DNA of 7,081 nt from an uncultured Clostridia bacterium (GTDB lineage: Bacteria; Bacillota; Clostridia; Oscillospirales; Oscillospiraceae). Numbering within the stretch: the stretch's first letter is position 1; the number at the start of each line of letters is the position of its first letter. Shown here piece by piece: positions 1-5,849 of the stretch. Both the position numbers and the translations under genes were made by a program. Under the pieces are notes generated by a model. It was not told where the DNA came from, searched no databases, and worked only from the letters and a program-made list of their open reading frames with translations. The DNA lies in NCBI GenBank assembly GCA_947169005.1, contig CAMVOG010000128.1, positions 1 to 7,081 of the forward strand, given 5' to 3'.

Positions 1-748
1 CGTCCGACCACTTGGCCAGGGCGTGCTGCACCACGGTCTTGCCGCTGCCGAAGGGGCCGGGCACGGCGGCCGTGCCGCCCTTGGCCAGGGGGAAGAGGGT
101 GTCGATGACGCGCTGACCGCTGGACAGCGGCACGCTGGGCAGGGATTTGCTCTTGTAGGGGCGGTTTTTGCGGACGGGCCAGCGCTGCATCATGGTCAGC
201 TCCTCGACCTTGCCCGCCGGGGTCTTGACCCGGGCGATCACGTCCGTCACCTTATGGCTGCCGCCCTTGATCTCGATCAGCTCGCCCGCGATGCCGTGGG
301 GGACCATGATCTTGTGCAGCAGGGCGCTGGTCTCCTGGACGGTGCCGATCACGTCGCCGCCCGATACCTGGGCGCCTATCTCCAGCACGGGGTGGAAATC
401 CCAGACCCGCTCCCGATTCAGCGCCGGCATGGAAATACCGCGGGCGATGGTGGAGCCCGCCATTTCCCGGATCTCCGTCAAGGGGCGCTGGATGCCGTCA
501 TAGATATTCTCCAGCAGGCCGGGGCCCAGCTCCACGGAAAGGGGCAGCCCGGTGGTAACCACCTCGGCCCCGGGGCCGAGACCCGCCGTTTCCTCATATA
601 CCTGTATGGAAGCGCTGTCCCCGGTCATGTTGAGGATTTCGCCCTTCAGCCTGTTCTCGCCCACCAGGACCACGTCCGCCATATTGGCGTCCGCCAGCCC
701 CACGGCGACCACAAGCGGACCGGAGACCTTCACGATTCTTCCGCTCAT
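1..748 (-). CDS. ntpA: V/A-type ATPase catalytic subunit A (partial, 3' end outside window)
   Basis: Catalytic ATP-binding subunit of the cytoplasmic V1/A1 head; three A subunits alternate with three B subunits and hydrolyse or make ATP. The first 249 residues are visible (family length about 580-600). The N-terminal beta barrel starts MSGRIVKVSGPLVVA and continues with the family stretches QVYEETAGLGPG and TGLPLSVELGPGLLENIYDGIQRPL. Residues about 110-190 form the bulge (non-homologous) region that separates A from B and from F-type beta subunits. Then come WPVRKNRPY, the GQRVIDTLFP stretch and the Walker A P-loop GPFGSGKT at residues 231-238 (bases 35-58). The window ends at KWSD, so the Walker B and arginine-finger regions cannot be checked. 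I chose the ATG at 748 because it fits family N-termini. An in-frame ATG at 760 would add MVRR but directly abuts the AAAGGA ribosome site (761-766), which lies 12 bases from 748. It follows subunit F by 48 bases; subunit B should come next. Confidence 0.96.
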   Translation of the reverse strand, partial: MSGRIVKVSGPLVVAVGLADANMADVVLVGENRLKGEILNMTGDSASIQVYEETAGLGPGAEVVTTGLPLSVELGPGLLENIYDGIQRPLTEIREMAGSTIARGISMPALNRERVWDFHPVLEIGAQVSGGDVIGTVQETSALLHKIMVPHGIAGELIEIKGGSHKVTDVIARVKTPAGKVEELTMMQRWPVRKNRPYKSKSLPSVPLSSGQRVIDTLFPLAKGGTAAVPGPFGSGKTVVQHALAKWSD

Positions 749-796
749 TCTTCTGACCATTCCTTTCACAAATGTTCAAAGGCAAATGGATTGCTC

Positions 797-1117
797 TTAT
801 AAGATCCCGGAGCCCACGGCCCGCTCCACTGCGGAGGTGAGGGCGGACATGCCGAGGCCCAGGCTCCCGTTCCGGGAGGGGATCAGGATCACGGCGGGGG
901 TGACCTCGTCCTTATACAGGGCGATCTCGTCCATCATGCCGCCCGCCAGGTCCTCGCTGATATAGACGATGGCGTAGGTCTCCTTTTCCTTGCCCAGGCG
1001 GTGCAGGATGGCGCGGGCCTCGCCCGCGTCCTCCGCCGGGAAGACCTCCAGACCCAGGGCCTTGAAGCCGGAAATGCTGTCCTTATCGCCGATCACGGCG
1101 ATCTTCATGCCGTTCAT
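797..1117 (-). CDS. ntpF: V/A-type ATPase subunit F (central shaft)
   Basis: Small central-stalk subunit that binds subunit D in the rotor shaft and can modulate ATP hydrolysis in homologues. It has 106 residues, the usual size. The N-terminus MKIAVIGDKDSISGFKALG gives the Rossmann-like beta-alpha-beta start, the middle has TYAIVYISEDLA, and the C-terminus has the family pattern ILIPSRNGSLGLGMSALTSAVERAVG. Its ATG shares one base with the TGA of subunit C (TGATG), and a GGAGG site at 1125-1129 lies 7 bases upstream, so coupled translation is likely. The Met at residue 4 is a possible alternative start. The gene is called ntpG in Enterococcus hirae naming; I use the subunit letter. The position between C and A matches the enterococcal operon. 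Confidence 0.95.
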   Translation of the reverse strand: MNGMKIAVIGDKDSISGFKALGLEVFPAEDAGEARAILHRLGKEKETYAIVYISEDLAGGMMDEIALYKDEVTPAVILIPSRNGSLGLGMSALTSAVERAVGSGIL

Positions 1118-2124
1118 CAGACACCCTCCCTCAGTCGCGCGCGGGTCATCTCCGCCGGGAGCCCGGCGAAATGCCCCGTCATCACCAGGCGGACGGCGGA
1201 AAGCTCCGCCTCCACCGCGCCCAGATAGGCCAGAAGCGGCTTTTCCCCGAAGGGCGCCAGCTTCGCCTCGGAGAGGTAAGCGTTCTGTAGGCTGTCGCAG
1301 AGGCGCTCAAGCTCCGAGAGCTTGCCGCCCGTGGCCGCCGCGGCCGCCGCGCTCAGGGCGGGGGCCAGGCCGCTGTGGGCAAAGAGGGCCAGGGCCGCCT
1401 CCGGCGTTTCCGCCTTCTCCAGGAGGGCCTCGCGCTTCACGCTGCCGCCCTCGGCCAGGGCCAGGGCGATGAAGTCCGCGTCCTTATGGGAGCGCCAGGC
1501 GCGCACCAGGCCGCGGAGGTTGGCCGCGTCCACCTGCAGGGCCGCGTAGCCCTTTAAAAAGGGGCTGCGGGCCGTTTCACCGGCCTTGGCCAGCTCGGCA
1601 AAATAGGCCTTGTCCAGCAGGAAATCCGCAAGCTGGGGGTCCCCCGTCCGGGCCAGGGTCTCGTTTGCCTCGCGCATGGCCTTCGCCAGCAGGGGCGGCA
1701 GGGTATCCCAGGCGCCCTCCAGGAAGGCGGCGGAGAGCTTTTCCGGCGGGACGCGGCCTGCCCCGGAAAGCAGCGGCCCGGCCTCGGCCCCCACCGCGGC
1801 GGCCTTGATGAGGCACTTGGCGTTATGATAATCGTAGCGCAGGCGGAACACGTCCACCACCGCCGGCTCCGGCGCCAGCTCGCCCAGCTCCGTGAAGATG
1901 GCGGCGCGGCGCTGCGACAGCACCGCCTCCAGCTCCACGGGGCCGCAGGGGTCTGGGAGCTGCCAGCCCGCGTCCTCCAGGACCTTCAGGGCGTCCTGGG
2001 CGCTGCGGGAGTCCAGCATGCGCTCCAGCCGTTCCCGCCCCACAAGGCTGCTTTCCTTGGCGTGGACGTAGCCGGAGAGATATAGGTAATCGGTATCTTT
2101 GATCTTTTTGGCCGCCAAAGCCAT
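1117..2124 (-). CDS. ntpC: V/A-type ATPase subunit C (subunit d / AC39 family)
   Basis: Funnel-shaped socket protein that connects the central shaft (D-F) to the membrane K ring, equivalent to eukaryotic subunit d. It has 335 residues, the normal length. It is soluble, mostly helical and alanine/leucine-rich. Family features include the N-terminal KDTDYLYLSGYVHAKE, an early helix pair around RLERMLDSRSAQDALKVLE, FRLRYDYHNAKCLIKA near residues 91-106, and YAALQVDAANLRGLVRAWR near residues 193-211. The start is uncertain: the ATG at 2124 lies only one base from a strong GGAGG (2126-2130), whereas an in-frame TTG two codons inside (2116-2118) has ideal 7-base spacing. I give the ATG as the outer limit; the protein may start at AAKKIKDTDY. 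It lies 27 bases after subunit E and overlaps F by one base. Confidence 0.94.
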   Translation of the reverse strand: MALAAKKIKDTDYLYLSGYVHAKESSLVGRERLERMLDSRSAQDALKVLEDAGWQLPDPCGPVELEAVLSQRRAAIFTELGELAPEPAVVDVFRLRYDYHNAKCLIKAAAVGAEAGPLLSGAGRVPPEKLSAAFLEGAWDTLPPLLAKAMREANETLARTGDPQLADFLLDKAYFAELAKAGETARSPFLKGYAALQVDAANLRGLVRAWRSHKDADFIALALAEGGSVKREALLEKAETPEAALALFAHSGLAPALSAAAAAATGGKLSELERLCDSLQNAYLSEAKLAPFGEKPLLAYLGAVEAELSAVRLVMTGHFAGLPAEMTRARLREGV

Positions 2125-2125
2125 C

Positions 2126-2130
2126 CCTCC
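2126..2130 (-). promoter_or_regulatory. Ribosome binding site of subunit C, favouring a TTG start
   Basis: GGAGG within AAAGGAGGG on the minus strand. It leaves one base before the ATG at 2124 but seven bases before the in-frame TTG at 2118, so the true start of subunit C may be the TTG. Confidence 0.6.
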
Positions 2131-2151
2131 TTTCAGCGGGAAGCGGCCCCA

Positions 2152-2751
2152 TTACTCGAACAGGAGCTTTGCGACCTCACCGGCCAGCTCGCTGCGGCGC
2201 AGCTCCAGCAGCGTCTTTACGCTGCAGTTGGTCTCCACCCGGCCGCCCGATACGATCAGGCCGCCCTCGATGGGGCGCGTGGCCGCGGAGAGACGGAGCT
2301 CCCCCGTCTTTCCCGCTTTCTGAAGGGCGGCGTTGGCCGCCTCGGTAACGCGCTGACCGAGGCGCTCCCGGTCCGCCGCGTTGAAGATCAGCTCTTCCCT
2401 GCCGCTCTCCGCGGCCCGGACGGCCAGGGCGCACAGGAAGGCCTCGTACTCCGCCTCGGGCAGGTGCAGCAGCTTCTCCTCCGCCTTTTCAAAGCAGAGG
2501 GCGACCATGTCCTGCTTGAGCTGGAGCATGCGTTTTTTCGACTCGGTCTGGGCCGCGCCGCGGCGCAGCTCCACCCGGCGCTCCGCCTCCTGCTTGCCCT
2601 CGGAGACGACGCGCCAGTAGATGGCCTGGGCCTCATCCTTGTATTTGGCCAGGATTTTGTCGCATTCGACCTTGTTCTCAGCGGCCAGGGTGTTGATCTC
2701 CTGCTCCGCGTCCAGCCGGATGCGCTCGGTTATTTTATTGATTCCATTCAT
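2152..2751 (-). CDS. ntpE: V/A-type ATPase subunit E (peripheral stalk)
   Basis: Peripheral-stalk subunit that pairs with subunit H/G to form the EG stalk linking the catalytic head to subunit I. It has 199 residues from the chosen ATG (MNGINKITERIRLDAEQEI), typical for the family. Residues 1-90 are a highly charged, heptad-like helix (coiled-coil half). Residues about 95-199 form the mixed alpha/beta head-binding domain, with the family pattern PIEGGLIVSGGRVETNCSVK and C-terminal LELRRSELAGEVAKLLFE. The reading frame is open upstream to 2799, but that would overlap the end of subunit K and add an unrelated tail, so 2751 is preferred. The ribosome site is weak: only a GGGA about 8 bases upstream in the 34-base gap after K, unlike the strong GGAGG sites of several neighbours. 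Confidence 0.94.
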   Translation of the reverse strand: MNGINKITERIRLDAEQEINTLAAENKVECDKILAKYKDEAQAIYWRVVSEGKQEAERRVELRRGAAQTESKKRMLQLKQDMVALCFEKAEEKLLHLPEAEYEAFLCALAVRAAESGREELIFNAADRERLGQRVTEAANAALQKAGKTGELRLSAATRPIEGGLIVSGGRVETNCSVKTLLELRRSELAGEVAKLLFE

Positions 2752-2785
2752 ACGATCAGTCCCATCCACAGGTTTTGCCGCCCGC

Positions 2786-3280
2786 TCAGGCGAGGACAAT
2801 GCCGTTGATCATCAGGAAGGAGACGAGAAGAGACAGGATGGCGTAGAACTCGACCATGACGCAGAAGAGGATGCCCTTCGCCCAGTCGTCAGGCTTCTTG
2901 GCCAGGATGCCGATACCGGCGGCGGCCACGCGGCCCTGGATGATGGCGGAAAGCAGGCCGCCGAAGGCCATGGGCAGGCAGGCGATGAAGATCTGCCAGC
3001 CGGAGGCCAGGCCCATGCCGCTGGCAAGGCTGCCGCCCAGGATACCGATCTTGGAGGCCACCAGGAACCAGACCACCAGGCCGTAAAGGCCCTGGGTGCC
3101 GGGAAGGACCTGCAGGATCATGGCTTTACCGAACTTGGAGGGATCCTCGGAAACGACGCCGCTGGCGGCCTCACCGGCGATGCCGGTGCCCTTGGCGGAG
3201 CCGATGCAGGAAAGACCCACCGCGAGGCTGCCGCCCAGCAGAGCCAGCGCCAGACCTCCAAAAGATTCAAAGAAACCCAT
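2786..3280 (-). CDS. ntpK: V/A-type ATPase subunit K (membrane rotor ring, double-hairpin proteolipid)
   Basis: Forms the rotating membrane ring that carries the coupling ion. Its 164 residues hold four membrane helices (roughly 7-27, 51-76, 94-115, 136-161) as two fused hairpins, like E. hirae NtpK (16 kDa). Hallmarks are IGSAKGTGIAGEAA in the first hairpin and IQGRVAAAG and LAKKPDDWAKG in the second. The essential carboxylate is Glu144 in VMVEFYAIL; the first hairpin has no membrane acid, so there is one ion site per protomer. L59-P-G-T62-Q63-G-L-Y66, Q115 and E144 match the sodium ligands L61, T64, Q65, Q110 and E139 of the E. hirae protein, so Na+ specificity is a reasonable inference. 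The ATG lies one base after the stop of subunit I. Confidence 0.97.
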   Translation of the reverse strand: MGFFESFGGLALALLGGSLAVGLSCIGSAKGTGIAGEAASGVVSEDPSKFGKAMILQVLPGTQGLYGLVVWFLVASKIGILGGSLASGMGLASGWQIFIACLPMAFGGLLSAIIQGRVAAAGIGILAKKPDDWAKGILFCVMVEFYAILSLLVSFLMINGIVLA

Positions 3281-3281
3281 T

Positions 3282-5249
3282 TTAGTTTTCCTCCTTTATA
3301 ATTTGCGAATACTTCGTTTTGAATTGCAGGGGCTTGAAGGGCTTGCCTCCGTCCTCGTAGAATTTGCCGAAGAACTCCAGATATTGCAAACGCGCCGCGT
3401 GGACGAAGGTACCGATGATGTTGATGGCCATGTTGAAGAGCTGCGTGACCACGAAGATGATGAGGAACAGGATGAGCCCCACCAGCTTGGAGGAAAAGGC
3501 GCTGCCCGCCATATTGGCCAGCATGTTGAAGACCTGGGCGATAACGCTGCCCGCCAGCATCAGAGCCATCAGACGGGTATAGGAAAGGATGTCGCCCAGC
3601 CAGCTCGTGATGTCATAGAGGCTCTTGAAGCCGCCCACTGCCTTGCCGATGATGGTGGGCCGGTCTCTCCCCTGGGTAAGCACCAGGGCAAGGGCCCCGG
3701 CCAGGGCTACCCACCACGTCCCCGTGACGGCGCCCACGCCGATGCCCGCGAAGAGCAGCAGCCAGGAGCCCACGTCAAAGAGGGCGGCAAAAGGATGGCC
3801 GTCCCGAATGAGGATATAGGCCTTGATGAGCATGCCCGCCAGCAGATGCAGGCCGCCCACCGCCAGAGAGGCATACATGAACCACATGGGGTCCGCGCTG
3901 GGGTCCTTGATGCCCCAGAGGGGCAGCTTCGTAAGGTCCAGCGTCGCGCCGAAGAAATTAGGGATATAGCGCAGGGCGTCCCCAAAGAAGGAGCCGAAGA
4001 GCCAGCCGAAAATGAAGGTGGCAATGCCGCACTCCACCAGGAGCCCCGTCATATGCTTCATCATGCCGGGCTTCTTGATCTTCGGGCCCAGGATCAGCCC
4101 CAGCAGCAGAAGGACCAGGCCGTAGCCCGTGTCGGCATACATGATGCCGAAGAAGGCACAGAACCAAAAGGCGATCAAGGGGTTCGGGTCCACGTTTCTG
4201 TATTGGGGCAGGGAGTACATTTCCGTGACCATGTTGAGGGGACTCGTGAGCCGGTTGTTTTTCAGCTTCACGGGCACGTCGTCCTCCGGCCCCGGCTCCG
4301 CCGTCTCCCAGGCGCAGCAGCGGCTTTGCAGCAACTTTTCCAGCTTCGGCTCCGCCTCCGCCAGGACCCAGCCCTCCAGCAGGAAGACCTGCTCGGACAT
4401 GAGGAGCTTTCCCTTGGCCTCCTCCGCCTCGATTTCCTGGGTGAGGCGGTCATAATAGAGCTTGAGCTGCTCCCGCTTCGCGCCCAGCTCCTTCAAGGCG
4501 GCGGTCTCCCGCTCCTGCTCCCGCTCCGTTTCCTCCAGGCGCTTTTGCAGGGCGGCGACGTTTTCCTCCGCCTGTCCGCTCATGCCCTCAAAGGAAACGC
4601 GCTCGAAGCCGAAGCTCCGCAGCACCTGGCCCACGGCCTCCTCGTCCCGGCGCAGAAAGACCGCTGCCAGCCCGTGCTGGGCCTTGTCCGACCCGGCGGG
4701 GATGAGCTGCACAGCCTCCGTCACCTCCCGCAGGGCCGCTTCCAGGGCCTCCGGGGACTTGGACGCCGGGATCGTACCCAGGCGCACGCGGGTATGCTCC
4801 GTATCCCCCGCATCCAGGGGGATGCCGCTGCCCCGCCACAGCTCCAGGGAAAGGATGGCGGAGCGCAGGCGCCCCTGCTCGGCCAGGAGGGCGGCCAGAG
4901 TCGCGTCCCCCTTCTCCAGCCGGTCCAGCGTTTCCCGCGCCTCCTCCGGCAGAGCCGGGTCAAAGAGGCGGGAAAGCTTCACCTCCGGCAGGGCCGGGAA
5001 AAGCCCGCTTTTCACATAAGCGTATTTGTCCAGGAGCTTGAGCCCCGCCGCCGTCCGCGTCTGCTCGGCGCGGGCCTCCATGAGCCGGGCCGGGTCCTCC
5101 CGCTCGGAGGCCAGGCTTCTGAGGTCCTCCTCAGCCGCCGCATCCTCGCGGATCTCGACGCAGCCGAGGCGCTGCAGCTCCCGCAGCAGCTGCTCCCGGT
5201 CACTCCGCATGGCCAGCATGCGAAGCTTTTTCATCTTCATGATGGCCAT
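3282..5249 (-). CDS. ntpI: V/A-type ATPase subunit I (subunit a, membrane stator)
   Basis: Stator subunit that provides the two ion half-channels next to the K ring and anchors the peripheral stalks. It has 655 residues, the normal length. Residues 1-340 are the cytoplasmic arm: MKMKKLRMLAMRSDREQLLRELQRLGCVEI, followed by long charged coiled-coil helices (about 100-135 and 225-285) and a globular part ending in FLLEGWVLAE. Residues about 355-620 are membrane helices, beginning with the family signature FFGIMYADTGYGL. The essential arginine facing the rotor is R559 in LSYTRLMALMLAGSVIA; a second conserved arginine is R620 in FVHAARLQYLEFFGKFYEDGG, giving the pair known in the enterococcal protein. 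The ATG overlaps the TAA of subunit H by one base (TAATG); a GGAGG lies 14 bases upstream, rather far, so coupled translation from H is likely. Met4 and Met6 are alternative starts. Confidence 0.97.
   Translation of the reverse strand: MAIMKMKKLRMLAMRSDREQLLRELQRLGCVEIREDAAAEEDLRSLASEREDPARLMEARAEQTRTAAGLKLLDKYAYVKSGLFPALPEVKLSRLFDPALPEEARETLDRLEKGDATLAALLAEQGRLRSAILSLELWRGSGIPLDAGDTEHTRVRLGTIPASKSPEALEAALREVTEAVQLIPAGSDKAQHGLAAVFLRRDEEAVGQVLRSFGFERVSFEGMSGQAEENVAALQKRLEETEREQERETAALKELGAKREQLKLYYDRLTQEIEAEEAKGKLLMSEQVFLLEGWVLAEAEPKLEKLLQSRCCAWETAEPGPEDDVPVKLKNNRLTSPLNMVTEMYSLPQYRNVDPNPLIAFWFCAFFGIMYADTGYGLVLLLLGLILGPKIKKPGMMKHMTGLLVECGIATFIFGWLFGSFFGDALRYIPNFFGATLDLTKLPLWGIKDPSADPMWFMYASLAVGGLHLLAGMLIKAYILIRDGHPFAALFDVGSWLLLFAGIGVGAVTGTWWVALAGALALVLTQGRDRPTIIGKAVGGFKSLYDITSWLGDILSYTRLMALMLAGSVIAQVFNMLANMAGSAFSSKLVGLILFLIIFVVTQLFNMAINIIGTFVHAARLQYLEFFGKFYEDGGKPFKPLQFKTKYSQIIKEEN
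3290..3294 (-). promoter_or_regulatory. Ribosome binding site of subunit K inside the end of subunit I
   Basis: GGAGG within AAAGGAGG, 9 bases before the ATG at 3280. It is read as part of the last codons (KEEN) of subunit I. A strong site suits a protein needed in about ten copies per complex. Confidence 0.8.
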
Positions 5250-5563
5250 TAGCCGTTCACGACCCTCCCGACAATGTAATCCACCGCTTTATCCAGGCGT
5301 TTTTCCACACCCGCCCGGGTCACGGCGCGCTTGTTTTCCGTAGAGCTGGCCGCCTCCGAGGCGATGCGCGCCCCGGTTTTTTCAGCCTCCGCCAGCATGT
5401 TGGCGACCTCGGCCTCCGCCTCCTGCTCCGCCTTGGTCAGAAGGGCCTTCCCCTCCTCCTCGGCGTTGGCCAGGAGCTTCCGCGCCAGGGCGGCCGCCTC
5501 GGTCTTCGCCTTGCGCGCTGTTTCCTCCGTCTCACGGATCTCGCTGAAAACGTCCGCTGACAA
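5249..5563 (-). CDS. V/A-type ATPase subunit H/G (peripheral stalk), first gene of the operon
   Basis: Small helical protein that pairs with subunit E as the peripheral stalk. From the chosen TTG start (MSADVFSEIRETEETARKAK) it has 104 residues, the family's usual size; the enterococcal counterpart is NtpF. Almost the whole chain is an uninterrupted Ala/Glu/Lys-rich amphipathic helix suited to a right-handed coiled coil (for example LANAEEEGKALLTKAEQEAE), ending in the conserved C-terminal RLDKAVDYIVGRVVNG. The TTG at 5561-5563 is chosen because a strong GGAGG (5572-5576) lies 8 bases upstream. The frame is open to another TTG at 5641, but that would translate through the leader hairpins and add an unrelated Pro/Gly/Arg-rich stretch. 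Its TAA overlaps the ATG of subunit I. Confidence 0.93.
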   Translation of the reverse strand: MSADVFSEIRETEETARKAKTEAAALARKLLANAEEEGKALLTKAEQEAEAEVANMLAEAEKTGARIASEAASSTENKRAVTRAGVEKRLDKAVDYIVGRVVNG

Positions 5564-5571
5564 CTGCGTTC

Positions 5572-5576
5572 CCTCC
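5572..5576 (-). promoter_or_regulatory. Ribosome binding site deciding the TTG start of subunit H
   Basis: GGAGG within AAGGAGGG on the minus strand, 8 bases before the TTG at 5563. It lies about 10 bases downstream of the GC-rich leader hairpin at 5587-5604. Confidence 0.8.
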
Positions 5577-5586
5577 TTCCGAGCCC

Positions 5587-5604
5587 TGCCGGGCGAGCCC
5601 GGCA
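5587..5604 (-). promoter_or_regulatory. GC-rich hairpin in the ATPase operon leader
   Basis: Perfect inverted repeat TGCCGGGC / GCCCGGCA with only two bases between the arms, so the RNA would fold with about seven GC-rich pairs and a four-base loop. It sits between the promoter and the ribosome site of subunit H. No T-run follows, so it does not look like an intrinsic terminator. It could stabilise the message 5' end or limit ribosome access. The structure is seen; a role is inference. Confidence 0.55.
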
Positions 5605-5615
5605 AAGCAAGCTGA

Positions 5616-5635
5616 TCCGGAAAGCGCTTTCCGGA
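5616..5635. promoter_or_regulatory. Perfect 20-bp palindrome downstream of the ATPase promoter (operator or hairpin)
   Basis: TCCGGAAAGCGCTTTCCGGA is identical to its reverse complement. It lies about 16-36 bases downstream of the predicted transcription start of the ATPase operon. A dyad with this placement could be a dimeric repressor operator acting as a roadblock. In RNA it could form a stem, though with no spacer bases the loop would have to open. No known regulator site is recognised. Confidence 0.5.
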
Positions 5636-5657
5636 ATACAATTAACAACATTATCTG

Positions 5658-5686
5658 ATTATAACCCAAGTACGCCCTCCGCGCAA
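5658..5686 (-). promoter_or_regulatory. Sigma-70/sigma-A-type promoter of the ATPase operon
   Basis: On the minus strand the -35 box TTGCGC (5681-5686) and a consensus -10 box TATAAT (5658-5663) are separated by exactly 17 bases. Transcription should start near 5651, giving a leader of about 88 bases before the TTG of subunit H. An A-run just upstream of the -35 box (the T7 at 5691-5697 on the plus strand) resembles a proximal UP element. Confidence 0.8.
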
Positions 5687-5690
5687 GTGA

Positions 5691-5756
5691 TTTTTTTCCT
5701 TATTTCTCCCCTTCGGCGGCACTTCATACGCTTTTTTTCGTCAAAAAACGTTTTTT
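5691..5756. promoter_or_regulatory. A/T-tract region between the two divergent promoters
   Basis: In a GC-rich window this stretch holds T7 (5691-5697), T7 (5732-5738), A6 (5743-5748) and T6 (5751-5756). The last two form a perfect 14-bp palindrome, AAAAAACGTTTTTT. Such tracts can bend DNA, act as UP elements for both flanking promoters or bind AT-preferring nucleoid proteins. No open reading frame of note lies here. Function is inference. Confidence 0.4.
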
Positions 5757-5777
5757 CCCGATTAAAATCATTTCATG

Positions 5778-5806
5778 TTGATTATTTTGCAGATTAGCGC
5801 TATACT
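5778..5806 (+). promoter_or_regulatory. Sigma-70/sigma-A-type promoter of the acyltransferase-like gene
   Basis: The -35 box TTGATT (5778-5783) and -10 box TATACT (5801-5806) are separated by 17 bases. Transcription would begin near 5813, leaving a leader of roughly 37 bases with the ribosome site GGAGG at 5839-5843. An 8-bp dyad, TAGCGCTA (5795-5802), overlaps the upstream edge of the -10 box. Confidence 0.75.
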
Positions 5807-5849
5807 GTTATATGGGACCAAGGAGAAATAACTTGCTTGGAGGAAGAAC

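Noticed and set aside
1..748. Intein in the ATPase catalytic subunit
   Set aside because: Inteins are known in this gene family near the P-loop, but the visible coding sequence runs through GPFGSGKT to KWSD without interruption. Anything further downstream is outside the window.
23..802. 259-residue open frame on the plus strand
   Set aside because: It is antisense to subunit A, whose family match and Walker A motif are unambiguous. The product is His/Ala/Gly-rich with no domain.
3096..5252. 718-residue open frame on the plus strand
   Set aside because: It lies entirely antisense to subunit I and the start of K. Its product is a low-complexity His/Gln/Arg/Gly-rich chain with no recognisable domain, which is what the reverse of a G/C-ending codon pattern produces.
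5564..5641. Extension of subunit H to an upstream in-frame TTG at 5641
   Set aside because: It would translate both leader inverted repeats and add 26 residues without family resemblance. The TTG at 5563 has a strong, well-spaced ribosome site and gives the usual family length.
5532..5651. 39-codon ATG frame beginning at the predicted ATPase transcription start, a possible leader peptide
   Set aside because: It has no ribosome site, would have to be leaderless and overlaps the start of subunit H out of frame. Its composition simply follows the hairpin sequences. Chance is the better explanation.
5743..5756. AAAAAACGTTTTTT palindrome as a terminator
   Set aside because: It lies upstream of both divergent promoters, has no GC stem and no transcript is expected to read into it; an A/T-tract promoter element is more likely.
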